64,000 bases of DNA from Candidatus Polarisedimenticolia bacterium. GTDB lineage: Bacteria > Acidobacteriota > Polarisedimenticolia > Gp22-AA2. The stretch lies in assembly GCA_036001465.1 (NCBI GenBank), contig DASYUH010000032.1, forward strand, positions 62,001 to 126,000, in the 5' to 3' direction. The position numbers and the translations under genes are program-made. This document shows positions 56,124-63,872 of this stretch, piece after piece. The notes beneath the pieces were generated by a model, which worked only from the letters and a program-made list of their open reading frames with translations, was not told the DNA's origin and did not search any database. Position 1 is the first letter of the stretch; every line of letters starts with the position of its first letter.

Positions 56124-56142
56124 CTGAGTCATCCTGACTCAG
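56124..56142. promoter_or_regulatory. Perfect palindrome in the leader of the small exported protein gene
   Basis: CTGAGTCA (56124-56131), TCC, then TGACTCAG (56135-56142) form an 8-bp perfect inverted repeat that starts ten bases after the -10 and ends 19 bases before the ATG. An AAAAAGGAGGGG RBS follows. It could be an operator or an mRNA hairpin. Confidence 0.6.
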
Positions 56143-56161
56143 AGCAAAAAGGAGGGGTGCG

Positions 56162-56503
56162 ATGAAGAAATCGTTACAGCTGTTCAGCCTGCTCGTCATC
56201 CTGGCGCTGGTGGCCGCGCCGATGTCGACGGCGTGGGCCGGCGCCAGCGCCGTCAAGAAGCACGACATGACGGTCACCGTTGTCTCCGTCAACTCCGAGG
56301 CGAAGACGATGACCTTCAAGACCGACACCGGAGAGGAAAAGACCGCGCCGGTGATGGGTCAGGCGATCGGCAAGATCAAGAACGTCAAGGCGGGTGAAAC
56401 GATCACGATCACCTGCACGGACAAGGAAACCGGCGAGCACGAAGGCATCAGCGACATCAAGGTGCCGAAGGAGTCGAAGGCCTCCGACAAGGGCAAGAGC
56501 TAG
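56162..56503 (+). CDS. Small exported protein, paralogue of the protein at 44966-45280
   Basis: A 113-residue protein with a signal peptide (LLVILALVAAPMSTAWA). The mature domain (KKHDMTVTVVSVN, KTMTFKTDTGEEKTAPV, KIKNVKAGETITITCTDK) is clearly the same fold as the gene at 44966-45280, with about the same spacing but a Lys-rich, highly charged tail. A strong RBS, a leader palindrome and a strong terminator mark it as an independently regulated single gene. The function is unknown. Confidence 0.85.
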   Translation: MKKSLQLFSLLVILALVAAPMSTAWAGASAVKKHDMTVTVVSVNSEAKTMTFKTDTGEEKTAPVMGQAIGKIKNVKAGETITITCTDKETGEHEGISDIKVPKESKASDKGKS

Positions 56504-56527
56504 AACGCCGCTTTCCGTCCTCGATTC

Positions 56528-56572
56528 ACGCGGGATGTCCGGCTCGGCCGGGCACCCCGCGTTCGCTTTTTT
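56528..56572 (+). terminator. Rho-independent terminator after the small exported protein gene
   Basis: ACGCGGGATGTCCGGC (56528-56543) pairs with its near-complement at 56547-56562 across the loop TCG, followed by CGCTTTTTT (T run 56567-56572). It lies 25 bases after the stop codon. Confidence 0.85.
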
Positions 56573-56600
56573 GGCCTTCGCGAGGCGGCCCGGAGCGGGC

Positions 56601-56834
56601 TCAGGCGCAGTTCAGCTCCCCCTCGTCGGTTCCGCCCGCCGGCCTGACGCGCAGGTCGCCCATCCGCTCCGCCTGATACAGCAGGAGGGCGGCGAGCCGG
56701 CGGGCCTCCTGCCGGGTCAGCTGTACGATTTGGTAATCGTCCGGGTTCAGGCCCCTGATGTGCACCGCCACGCACGAGCGGAACGGATCGCGCACGACGA
56801 GGATCTCTCCCGCGCTTTCGTCCATGATGTCCAT
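56601..56834 (-). CDS. Small hypothetical protein
   Basis: A 77-residue soluble protein. The ATG at 56834 has AGGAG close upstream. The core (FRSCVAVHIRGLN, then LTRQEARRLAALLLYQAERM) suggests a beta hairpin and helix with a conserved look, but no family is recognised. It stands alone, convergent with the preceding small exported protein gene. Confidence 0.5.
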   Translation of the reverse strand: MDIMDESAGEILVVRDPFRSCVAVHIRGLNPDDYQIVQLTRQEARRLAALLLYQAERMGDLRVRPAGGTDEGELNCA

Positions 56835-56981
56835 TGCTCCTCTCCGGAGGGGATGGGCCCCCTCGGACCGGGGACCGGACCGCCCGATCCCCGCGGGTCA
56901 AGGTAGGCCAGGTTGGTGGAGGTCCTGTGACCCTTCGGTTGCAGGACGGTGAAGCCCCTGGCCGAACGCAGCCCATCATTC

Positions 56982-57009
56982 TTGACTTGGCCCTCCCGGA
57001 CATTAGATT
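56982..57009 (+). promoter_or_regulatory. Sigma-70 promoter of the second receptor-kinase operon
   Basis: TTGACT (56982-56987), a 16-base spacer and TAGATT (57004-57009) lie 90 bases before the TonB-dependent receptor start at 57100. Confidence 0.6.
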
Positions 57010-57099
57010 GAAGCGCCGACGGGTCTCCCCTGGAGACTCTCGGGCGCCGCGCGCCCTCCGGGAATTTGAAGCGAAACCTGGCTCCTAGAGGGTGATCCA

Positions 57100-59127
57100 A
57101 TGTCCCAACAAATGACCCATCGCAAGACTCCCCTCCGGTTTCATCCTGGCCGCCTGATCGGGATGGCGCTTCTGGCCGCGTTCGGGGACGGCGGTCGGGC
57201 CCTGTGCCAGGACACCCCTCCCGACCTCACGACCCTCGGGATCGAGGCGGTCATGAACATGGAGGTGACCTCGGTCTCCAAGAAGCCGGAGAGGCTCATG
57301 GACGCCGCGGCGGCGGTGCAGGTCATCACCTCCGAGGACATCCGGCGGTCCGCGGCCACCACCCTTCCCGACCTCCTCCGCCTGGTGCCGGGCGTGCAGG
57401 TCGCCCGCGTCAACTCGAGCACCTGGGCCGTCGGCGTGCGCGGCTTCACGAGCACCCTCTCCCGGTCGCTCCTCGTCCTCATCGACGGGCGGAGTGTCTA
57501 TTCCCCGTTGTTCGCCGGCGTCTACTGGGACGTGTTGGACGTCCCCCTGAACGACATCGAGCGGATCGAGGTGATCCGCGGACCCGGGGCGACCCTCTGG
57601 GGGACGAACGCCGTCAACGGCGTCATCAATATCATCACCCGGAGCGCGCAGGCGACGCAGGGCACCTACGCCTCGCTCCGCGGCGGGAACGAGGACCGCG
57701 CGGTCGCGACGGGGCGCTTCGGGGGGAAGACCGCGGGCGGTCTGGCCTTCCGGGCCTACGGCAAGTTCTCCGACCGGGACGCGGAGTTCCATCAGGGCAC
57801 GAACGACTACGACGGCTGGAACATGGGGCTCGCCGGGTTCCGTGCGGACGCGGACCCGCGCGACAAGGACCACGTCATGCTCCAGGGAGACTTCTACAGC
57901 GGCAACACGGGGCAGCGCGTGGTGAACTCCACCTACACCGCCCCCTATTTCGACGTCGTGGAGGAGGACGGCGACCTGTCGGGCGGGCACCTGCTGGGTC
58001 AGTGGAAGCACGAGGCGCACGAGGACTCGGATACGACGCTTCAGGCCTACATCGACCGCACGCATCGCGCCCAGCCGAATTTCCGGGAGAATCGCAACAC
58101 CCTGGACTTCGATTTCCGGCACCGCCGGAACTTCGCATCACGTCACGAGTTCGTCTGGGGGGCCGGCTATCGACTGACCATGGACGACACCGAGTCCGTG
58201 CCGACCATCGAGTTCGACCCGGCGAGCCGGACCGACGATGTCTTCAGCGCGTTCGTGCAGGACGAGATCCGGATCGTCCCGTCGAGATGGACCCTGACCC
58301 TCGGATCGAAGTTCGAGCACAACGATTACAGCGGATTCAACTCCCAGCCCAACGTGCGCCTGCTCTTCGTACCGGCGTCGAGGCACGTCCTCTGGTCGGC
58401 GGTCTCGCGCGCCTTGCGCGTCCCGTCGCGACTCGAAAGCGATCTGTCCCTGACGGCGCTCCTCAGCCCGGCCACGCCGACCTTCGTCCGCCTGACCGGG
58501 ACGAAGGACTTCCAGCCGGAGCGGCTCACCGCGTACGAGATCGGCTACCGGGTGCAGCCGACCGATCGCCTGTTCGTCGACCTCGCCCTGTTCCACAATG
58601 ACTATGCCCGATTGCTGAGCCTGGAACCGGGAACCCTGTTCACCGAGACGACCCCTCCACCGTCCCATGACGTGATCCCCTACTTTCTGCTCAACCGGAT
58701 GAGGGGGGACGCCCGGGGCGCGGAGGTCGCCGCTGAATGGCACCCGGCGGCATCCATACGCCTGACCGGCTCCTACTCGTATCTCGACATCAACCTCCAG
58801 CCTGCCACCAACAGCGTGGACACCACGACGGAGCCATCGACCGAGGGAGGGACCCCGCAGCACCTGGCGAACGTCCGCTCCTGGTTCGACCTTCCGTGGC
58901 AGCTGGGGCTGGACGTGACCCTCCGCTACGCCGGCAGGCTGGAGAGCACGAGTGTCGATGCCTACACGGAGATGGACCTGGTCATCAGACGGGACCTGCC
59001 TCTCGGGTTCGAGGTCTCCCTCGCAGGACAAAACCTGCTCTCGCGCCATCACCGCGAATTCGGTGGGGCCAGTACGGCGATCGAGGTCGAGCGCAGCCTC
59101 TACGGACGGCTCGTCCGGCGATGGTAG
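57100..59127 (+). CDS. TonB-dependent receptor
   Basis: A 675-residue outer-membrane protein. A signal peptide (MALLAAFGDGGRALCQ) leads to an N-terminal segment (LTTLGIEAVMNMEVTSVSKK) found in receptors that are encoded with YfiR-like proteins. The plug has VQVITSEDIRRS, LIDGRSVYSPL and RGPGATLWGTNAVNG; the barrel ends near VERSLYGRLVRRW. The stop overlaps the start of the YfiR-like gene by seven bases. The ligand is unknown. It heads an operon with the YfiR-like protein, a CHASE8-type kinase and a response regulator. Confidence 0.92.
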   Translation: MSQQMTHRKTPLRFHPGRLIGMALLAAFGDGGRALCQDTPPDLTTLGIEAVMNMEVTSVSKKPERLMDAAAAVQVITSEDIRRSAATTLPDLLRLVPGVQVARVNSSTWAVGVRGFTSTLSRSLLVLIDGRSVYSPLFAGVYWDVLDVPLNDIERIEVIRGPGATLWGTNAVNGVINIITRSAQATQGTYASLRGGNEDRAVATGRFGGKTAGGLAFRAYGKFSDRDAEFHQGTNDYDGWNMGLAGFRADADPRDKDHVMLQGDFYSGNTGQRVVNSTYTAPYFDVVEEDGDLSGGHLLGQWKHEAHEDSDTTLQAYIDRTHRAQPNFRENRNTLDFDFRHRRNFASRHEFVWGAGYRLTMDDTESVPTIEFDPASRTDDVFSAFVQDEIRIVPSRWTLTLGSKFEHNDYSGFNSQPNVRLLFVPASRHVLWSAVSRALRVPSRLESDLSLTALLSPATPTFVRLTGTKDFQPERLTAYEIGYRVQPTDRLFVDLALFHNDYARLLSLEPGTLFTETTPPPSHDVIPYFLLNRMRGDARGAEVAAEWHPAASIRLTGSYSYLDINLQPATNSVDTTTEPSTEGGTPQHLANVRSWFDLPWQLGLDVTLRYAGRLESTSVDAYTEMDLVIRRDLPLGFEVSLAGQNLLSRHHREFGGASTAIEVERSLYGRLVRRW

Positions 59128-59711
59128 CCGGCGCCCGCCTGCGGCTTGCCGGCCTCGTGCTCTGTGTTGGCTCCTTGGTCCTCCCGGCCGCGAGGGGCCA
59201 GGCGCGCGGCGTGGAGTCTTCCCCCGGGGCGCTCTCCGATTACCAGGTCAAGGCCGCGTACCTTTATTACTTCTCGACCTTCGTGGACTGGCCTCCCGAG
59301 GCCTTCGCGCAGACCGGCAACGAGATGGTCATCGGCGTTCTCGGGGACGACCCCTTCGGGGGAATCCTCGACGACACGCTGCGCGGCAAGAGCGTCAACA
59401 ACCGCAGGCTCGTCGTCAGGCGCTTCGCGAACATCAAGGACGCCCGCGACAGCCACATCCTGTTCATCAGCGCCTCCGAGCGGGACCGCATTCCCTCCAT
59501 CCTCAAGGCCCTGGACGGCACCGCGGTCCTGACCGTCGGCGACCTCGAGAGCTTCGCCACCCGCGGAGGGCAGATCGCGTTTCACACGATTGACAAGAAA
59601 GTCCGCTTCGACATCAACGTCGCCGCCGTGGAGCGCGCCCGGATCAAGATCAGCGCCCAGCTCATGAAGCTCGGCCGGATCGTGCGGGGATCGGGACGCG
59701 AGGGGGTCTAG
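59121..59711 (+). CDS. YfiR-like periplasmic protein (DUF4154)
   Basis: A 196-residue exported protein with a signal peptide (LAGLVLCVGSLVLPAARG). The DUF4154 hallmarks are present: YQVKAAYLYYFSTFVDWP, GVLGDDPFG, ILFISASERDRI, VLTVGDLESFATRGGQIAF and FDINVAAVERARIKISAQLMKL. YfiR in Pseudomonas represses the membrane diguanylate cyclase YfiN. Here the neighbours are a TonB-dependent receptor and a histidine kinase, so it may control the kinase. The ATG at 59121 overlaps the receptor's end; the kinase starts five bases after its stop. Confidence 0.9.
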   Translation: MVAGARLRLAGLVLCVGSLVLPAARGQARGVESSPGALSDYQVKAAYLYYFSTFVDWPPEAFAQTGNEMVIGVLGDDPFGGILDDTLRGKSVNNRRLVVRRFANIKDARDSHILFISASERDRIPSILKALDGTAVLTVGDLESFATRGGQIAFHTIDKKVRFDINVAAVERARIKISAQLMKLGRIVRGSGREGV

Positions 59712-59716
59712 GTCGC

Positions 59717-61222
59717 ATGAGACTGCCCAGCGCCTCGACGGTCAGGGGCAAGCTGATCCTGGCCAGCATCCTGAGCAAGGCTGCCGCCTTCCTCGTCGCA
59801 GGCGCCGTCATCACCGGGTACGACCTGATGGCGCTGCGGGCGAAGCTGGAGCGGCGGCTGTCGATCCAGACCGACATCGTGGGGGCGAACTGTCTTTCCG
59901 CGCTCCTCTTCAGCGATCCGAAATCCGCCGAGACCACGCTCGCGGCCTTGAGAGCCGATCCGCGGGTCCGAGCCGTCGGGCTGTACTCCGCCGACCGGCG
60001 CCTGTTCGCGACCTATGTCCGCGACCGGTCCTCCGAAGGGATCCTCCCTTCCGAGAGCCCGGGCGAGACCGGCCCCGTCTACCGCGGGGGGGACGACCAG
60101 TTGCGTCTGTCCAGGAACATCCTGTTCGACGGGAAACCGATCGGGAGCGTCGTCATCGTCTCCGACCTCAGCGAGATCACCGACACGATCACCCGCGACG
60201 TCGCGATCTTCGCCGGCGTCCTGTTCGTCGCGCTCCTGATCGCCCTCGCCATCTCCATCCGGCTGCAGCGGAGCATCTCGGGGCCGATCCTCAGCCTGGC
60301 CGGGACGGCCAGAAAGATCTCACAGGACAAGGACTATTCGGTCCGGGCCTCCGGGACGAGCGGCGACGAGATCGGATCGCTCATCGTGGCCTTCAACGAG
60401 ATGCTCGAGGAGATCCAGCTGCAGCAAGCGGAGCTCCGGACGGCGCACGACCGGCTGGAGCAGCGGGTCGCCGAGCGCACGGCGCAGCTCGAGACGGCGA
60501 ACAAGGAGCTCGAGGCCTTCTCCTACTCGGTGTCGCACGACCTGCGCGCTCCGCTGCGCAGCATCGAGGGGTTCAGCCGGGCCCTGATGGAGGATTGCGC
60601 CGATCGGCTCGACGACGCCGGCACGGATTCGCTCAAGCGCATCGTCGCGTCGACCGTCCGGATGGGCCAGCTGATCGACGGGCTCCTGAACCTGTCCCGG
60701 GTGACGCGGGCCGAGATCCGGGGCCGGCGCGTCGATCTGAGCTCGCTCGCGCGCGAGATCGTGGACGAGCTGCGCCAGGGCGAGGACGGGCGGCGGGTGG
60801 AGTGCGACGTGGCCGGAGGCGCGGTCGTCGAGGGGGATCCGGCCCTCCTGCGCGCGGTCCTGCAGAACCTCCTCGGAAATGCCTGGAAGTTCACGCGCAA
60901 GCGGGACGAGGCCCGCATCGAGTTCGGCGTCGCGAAGGAATCGGGCGAAACGGCGTACTTCGTCCGGGACAACGGCGCCGGGTTCGACATGACCTATTCG
61001 GACAAGCTCTTCGGCGCATTTCAGCGCCTGCATGGCCAGAACGAGTTCCCGGGGATCGGAATCGGCCTCGCCACCGTCCAGCGCATCGTGAGCCGGCACG
61101 GCGGCCGCGCATGGGCCACCGGCGCCCCCGACAAGGGGGCGACCATCTATTTCACGCTCGGCAAGGGAGGCAGCAATGGCGGACAAGCGAATCGTGTTGC
61201 TGGTGGAAGACAATCCGGATGA
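59717..61222 (+). CDS. Sensor histidine kinase (CHASE8-HAMP-HisKA-HATPase)
   Basis: A 501-residue kinase. TM1 (LILASILSKAAAFLVAGAVI) is followed by a periplasmic CHASE8-type domain (SIQTDIVGANCLSALLFSDP), TM2 (VAIFAGVLFVALLIALAISI), HAMP and a coiled coil (RVAERTAQLETANKELEAF). The H-box is YSVSHDLRAPLR, and the ATPase ends FQRLHGQNEFPGIGIG. The 3' end overlaps the response regulator gene by 47 bases. It probably phosphorylates that regulator; the signal may come from the YfiR-like protein. Confidence 0.93.
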   Translation: MRLPSASTVRGKLILASILSKAAAFLVAGAVITGYDLMALRAKLERRLSIQTDIVGANCLSALLFSDPKSAETTLAALRADPRVRAVGLYSADRRLFATYVRDRSSEGILPSESPGETGPVYRGGDDQLRLSRNILFDGKPIGSVVIVSDLSEITDTITRDVAIFAGVLFVALLIALAISIRLQRSISGPILSLAGTARKISQDKDYSVRASGTSGDEIGSLIVAFNEMLEEIQLQQAELRTAHDRLEQRVAERTAQLETANKELEAFSYSVSHDLRAPLRSIEGFSRALMEDCADRLDDAGTDSLKRIVASTVRMGQLIDGLLNLSRVTRAEIRGRRVDLSSLAREIVDELRQGEDGRRVECDVAGGAVVEGDPALLRAVLQNLLGNAWKFTRKRDEARIEFGVAKESGETAYFVRDNGAGFDMTYSDKLFGAFQRLHGQNEFPGIGIGLATVQRIVSRHGGRAWATGAPDKGATIYFTLGKGGSNGGQANRVAGGRQSG

Positions 61223-61622
61223 CGAGGCCCTGACGCTGCGGGCGCTGAAGAAGAACAACATCCTCAACGAGGTGGTCGTGGCGCGCGACGGCGCCGAGGC
61301 TCTCGACCTTCTTCTCGGCACGAACGGAAAGTCCGGGCAACTGCGGCTCGACCAGCTGGCGGTGGTCCTCTTGGACCTGAAGCTGCCCAAGGTGAACGGA
61401 CTGGAGGTCCTCCGCCGCCTCCGGGCGGATCCGCGCACCAAGCTGCTGCCGGTGGTGGTCCTGACCTCGTCCAAGGAGGAGCAGGATCTGGTCGGGGCCT
61501 ATAATTCCGGCGCCAACAGCTACGTCCAGAAACCGGTGGAATTCGCGGAGTTCGTCCAGGCCGCGGGCCACCTCGGGCTGTACTGGCTCGTGACCAACGC
61601 GCCGCCGCCGATGTCGAGATAG
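61176..61622 (+). CDS. Single-domain response regulator (Rcp1-like)
   Basis: A 148-residue receiver-only protein. It opens LLVEDNPDDEALTLRALKK and has the phospho-acceptor Asp in VVLLDLKLPKVNG, the Thr in VVLTSS and the Lys in YVQKPV. There is no output domain, so it acts by protein contact or passes phosphate on. The gene overlaps the kinase gene by 47 bases and is the last of the operon. Confidence 0.93.
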   Translation: MADKRIVLLVEDNPDDEALTLRALKKNNILNEVVVARDGAEALDLLLGTNGKSGQLRLDQLAVVLLDLKLPKVNGLEVLRRLRADPRTKLLPVVVLTSSKEEQDLVGAYNSGANSYVQKPVEFAEFVQAAGHLGLYWLVTNAPPPMSR

Positions 61623-61997
61623 GGTCCGCGCGCCGGTCGCCACGGCCCGATCAGTCTTCCGATGACCTCGGGGGAGCTCCCGCGTCCCGCTCCGCAATCG
61701 CGTCGGCGAGATCCGGTGACGGGTTCGAGAGGATGTCGAAGGAGTGTGCCGGGTCGCGTTCCGGACGCCGTGGGGCCGGATGCGAGGCGCCGCGACGACG
61801 TCCGATGCCTGCGCATCGTCGAGGCGCGGCAACGAAGCAGACGACCCCACGCCGCCGGAACCCGAAGGGCGCATGGGGATTGCGGCCGCATACCGCGTCG
61901 CTCGTCGTCGGCGATCGACCGACATTGATGCCTTCGCTCCTTGTCTGCAATCCGCAAGCCCCATGCGCGCGACCCGGCCGAATACTCGGACAGGCTC
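61623..61997. other. Intergenic region between operon end and ECF sigma factor
   Basis: About 375 bases. Several short open frames exist on both strands, but none has a good RBS or a recognisable domain, so I support no gene. The CTAGGAGCCTGT motif lies at its right end (61990-62001, minus strand). Confidence 0.45.
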
Positions 61998-62570
61998 CTA
62001 GCGCAGGGCCCGGTAGAGGAACCCGCGCGCCTTGCGCCAGTCGCGCTTCACGGTGCTCTCCGAGATCTCCAGCAGGCGCGCCGTCTCCTCCTCCGACAAC
62101 CCGGCGAAATAGCGCATCTCGACCAGCCGCCCGAGCCGCTCGTCGAGTTTTTCGAGCTGCTCCAGCGCCTCGTGCACCGCCAGGACCTCGGTCGCGCTTT
62201 GCGCCGCGGGCGCGTCGGACTCATTCATCGCGGTGTGCGCCACCCCGCCTCCCCTGCGGGCGGCGGCCTTGCGCCGGGCATGGTCCACGACGATTTGCCG
62301 CATCGCGCGCGCCGCGGTGGCGAAGAAGTGGACCCGATCGGTCGGCGTGATTCGGTTGTGCCCGACCAGCTTGAGGTAGGCCTCGTGAACCAGCGCCGTC
62401 GTATCGAGCGTCCGGTTTTTCCAGTCGCGACGAGCCTGGCGCCGGGCCAGCCTCCGCAGCTCCTCGTACACGATGGCGAAGAGCCGATCGAACGCGGACT
62501 CGTCGCCGGCCCGCCAGGAGTTCAAGAGCCCGGTGATCTCGCCAGGGCTGGGATCGCGAGGTTCGCTCAA
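61998..62570 (-). CDS. ECF-family RNA polymerase sigma factor (TIGR02999 type)
   Basis: A 190-residue sigma factor. Region 2 is near residues 30-95 (YEELRRLARRQARRDWKNRTLDTTALVHEAYLKL, as separate parts of the pattern), and region 4 is GLSEEETARLLEISESTVKRDWRKARGFL. The TTALVHEAYLKL and FFATAARAMRQIVVDHAR segments are typical of the TIGR02999 group, common in Acidobacteriota and Planctomycetota. The start is a TTG with GGAGAG upstream. No anti-sigma gene is adjacent. A tandem 12-base repeat lies about 100 bases upstream. Confidence 0.9.
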   Translation of the reverse strand: MSEPRDPSPGEITGLLNSWRAGDESAFDRLFAIVYEELRRLARRQARRDWKNRTLDTTALVHEAYLKLVGHNRITPTDRVHFFATAARAMRQIVVDHARRKAAARRGGGVAHTAMNESDAPAAQSATEVLAVHEALEQLEKLDERLGRLVEMRYFAGLSEEETARLLEISESTVKRDWRKARGFLYRALR

Positions 62571-62927
62571 CGGCTCTCCGGCCTGAAGAAGTCGGGGAAT
62601 CTCCGATGAGCCGCGATCCTACCCCCATCCTGAGATCCGCAGCAAGATTCATGCGCTCTCCCCTCGCTTCCTCTTACGTGAAAACTTACGTGAAAACGGC
62701 GATCCGGGGGCCAGCCGTCCATGCGGTCACCCACAGTCCACTCGGGATGACATTCCCGACCGTCCGCAAGGTCCCGTTCCGCTCCTGACCTGACCCCTGA
62801 TCCGTTTCCTAAGAGCCTGAATGGCGGGGCCTTGAGTGCCGGAGCAGGACATTCGATGCTCCGTGGCACCACCCTTGCACACGGCAGCGGATCAGTTTGC
62901 AACGACATCGTCAAGGAGGGGCCGCAG
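62571..62927. other. Intergenic region upstream of the ECF sigma and phosphatase genes
   Basis: About 357 bases without a gene that I can support. It contains the tandem repeat at 62673-62696 and a variant of the recurring motif (CTAAGAGCCTG at 62809-62819). Confidence 0.45.
62673..62696. repeat. Tandem 12-base direct repeat upstream of the ECF sigma factor
   Basis: CTTACGTGAAAA occurs twice in direct succession (62673-62684, 62685-62696). The A-rich repeat stands out in GC-rich DNA and is 103-126 bases upstream of the sigma factor start on the minus strand. It looks like a double protein-binding site. Confidence 0.6.
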
Positions 62928-63017
62928 ATGAACAGCCTGCCGCGCAGGATTGCCGCGCGGGCGCTCTCACTGACGTGCATGTCCGTCACCGTCCCGGCGC
63001 GTGACGACTCAACCTGA
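62928..63017 (+). CDS. Possible 29-residue peptide upstream of the phosphatase
   Basis: An ATG at 62928 follows a strong RBS (AAGGAGGGG). It encodes 29 residues (MNSLPRRIAARALSLTCMSV, then TVPARDDST), with a basic start and a hydrophobic middle. The phosphatase gene starts 17 bases after its stop with its own RBS. It may be a leader peptide, or a real small protein. Confidence 0.4.
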   Translation: MNSLPRRIAARALSLTCMSVTVPARDDST

Positions 63018-63034
63018 CCTCACAGGGAGGAACG

Positions 63035-63847
63035 ATGGCAACCAACATGCACCTTGCCCCCGAAGTCGAGAGGCGCCCGGCGGGGACTGCCGGGCCTGTC
63101 GATGACATCTGGCTCGCCGCCTACACGCGCGGCGGGCCGATCGCACGCGGACTCCCCGCCCCCGACACGGAGGCGCCGGGGGTCGAGATCGGCTCGATCT
63201 CGCTGCCGGCCCAGGCGGGGGCGTGCGATGTTCACGACGTGTTCCGGCTCTCCGAGGACACGCTCGCCCTGGTCATCGCCGACACGTGGTGCGTCGGCGC
63301 GCCCCGGGGGGCCCTGAGCACCTTCACCCGATCGATGGTCCGCGACCTGTGTTCGATCAGCAGGTCGCCGGAGGAGGTGTTGACACGGCTCAGCCGGATG
63401 CTGCTCGATGCCCGGCTGGAAGCCCTCATCGTGACCCTGTTCCTGGGGTGGCTGGACCTGCGCGCCGGCCGCCTGCACCACGCCAACGCCGGCCACCCGC
63501 ACCCCCTCCGCGTGACCCTCGGGGGGGAGGTCCGATCGTTCGGCGAGGTGACGGGACCGAGCCTCGGGATCCAGGGCGTTCCCGTCCACACGGGCGGAAT
63601 CGTCACCTTCGAGCCCGGCGAGACCGCCGTTCTGTACACGGACGGGGTGGTCGAATCCCGGGGCGCCGCGCGGCGCTTCCTGGGGAACAAGGGGCTGGCG
63701 GACATTCTCATGGGCCACGCTGCCCGGCCGGCCGCGGCGATCTGCGATGCCGTCGCCCGGGAGATCACGCACGACTCATCCGGCCAGCGCGACGAGGATG
63801 CGACGCTCGTGGCCGTCCGCTGGGAGGGACCCGCGACCGCGTGCTAG
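63035..63847 (+). CDS. PP2C/SpoIIE-type serine phosphatase
   Basis: A 270-residue soluble protein that matches the SpoIIE phosphatase fold: LVIADTWCVG where active members have DxSGHG, then FTRSMVRDLC, LHHANAGHPHPL, LYTDGVVESRG and DEDATLVAV. Such enzymes dephosphorylate anti-sigma antagonists in partner-switching systems. The first metal motif has DTWCVG, so the enzyme may have reduced or altered activity. RBS GGGAGG at the start. An ECF sigma factor lies upstream in the opposite direction, but no RsbV/RsbW pair is in the window. Confidence 0.8.
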   Translation: MATNMHLAPEVERRPAGTAGPVDDIWLAAYTRGGPIARGLPAPDTEAPGVEIGSISLPAQAGACDVHDVFRLSEDTLALVIADTWCVGAPRGALSTFTRSMVRDLCSISRSPEEVLTRLSRMLLDARLEALIVTLFLGWLDLRAGRLHHANAGHPHPLRVTLGGEVRSFGEVTGPSLGIQGVPVHTGGIVTFEPGETAVLYTDGVVESRGAARRFLGNKGLADILMGHAARPAAAICDAVAREITHDSSGQRDEDATLVAVRWEGPATAC

Positions 63848-63872
63848 AAATCTGACCTGGGCGGGAGCGATG

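Noticed and set aside
61651-61950. A 99-codon frame in the gap before the ECF sigma factor
   Set aside because: Arg- and Pro-rich low-complexity protein, no RBS, and no known domain.
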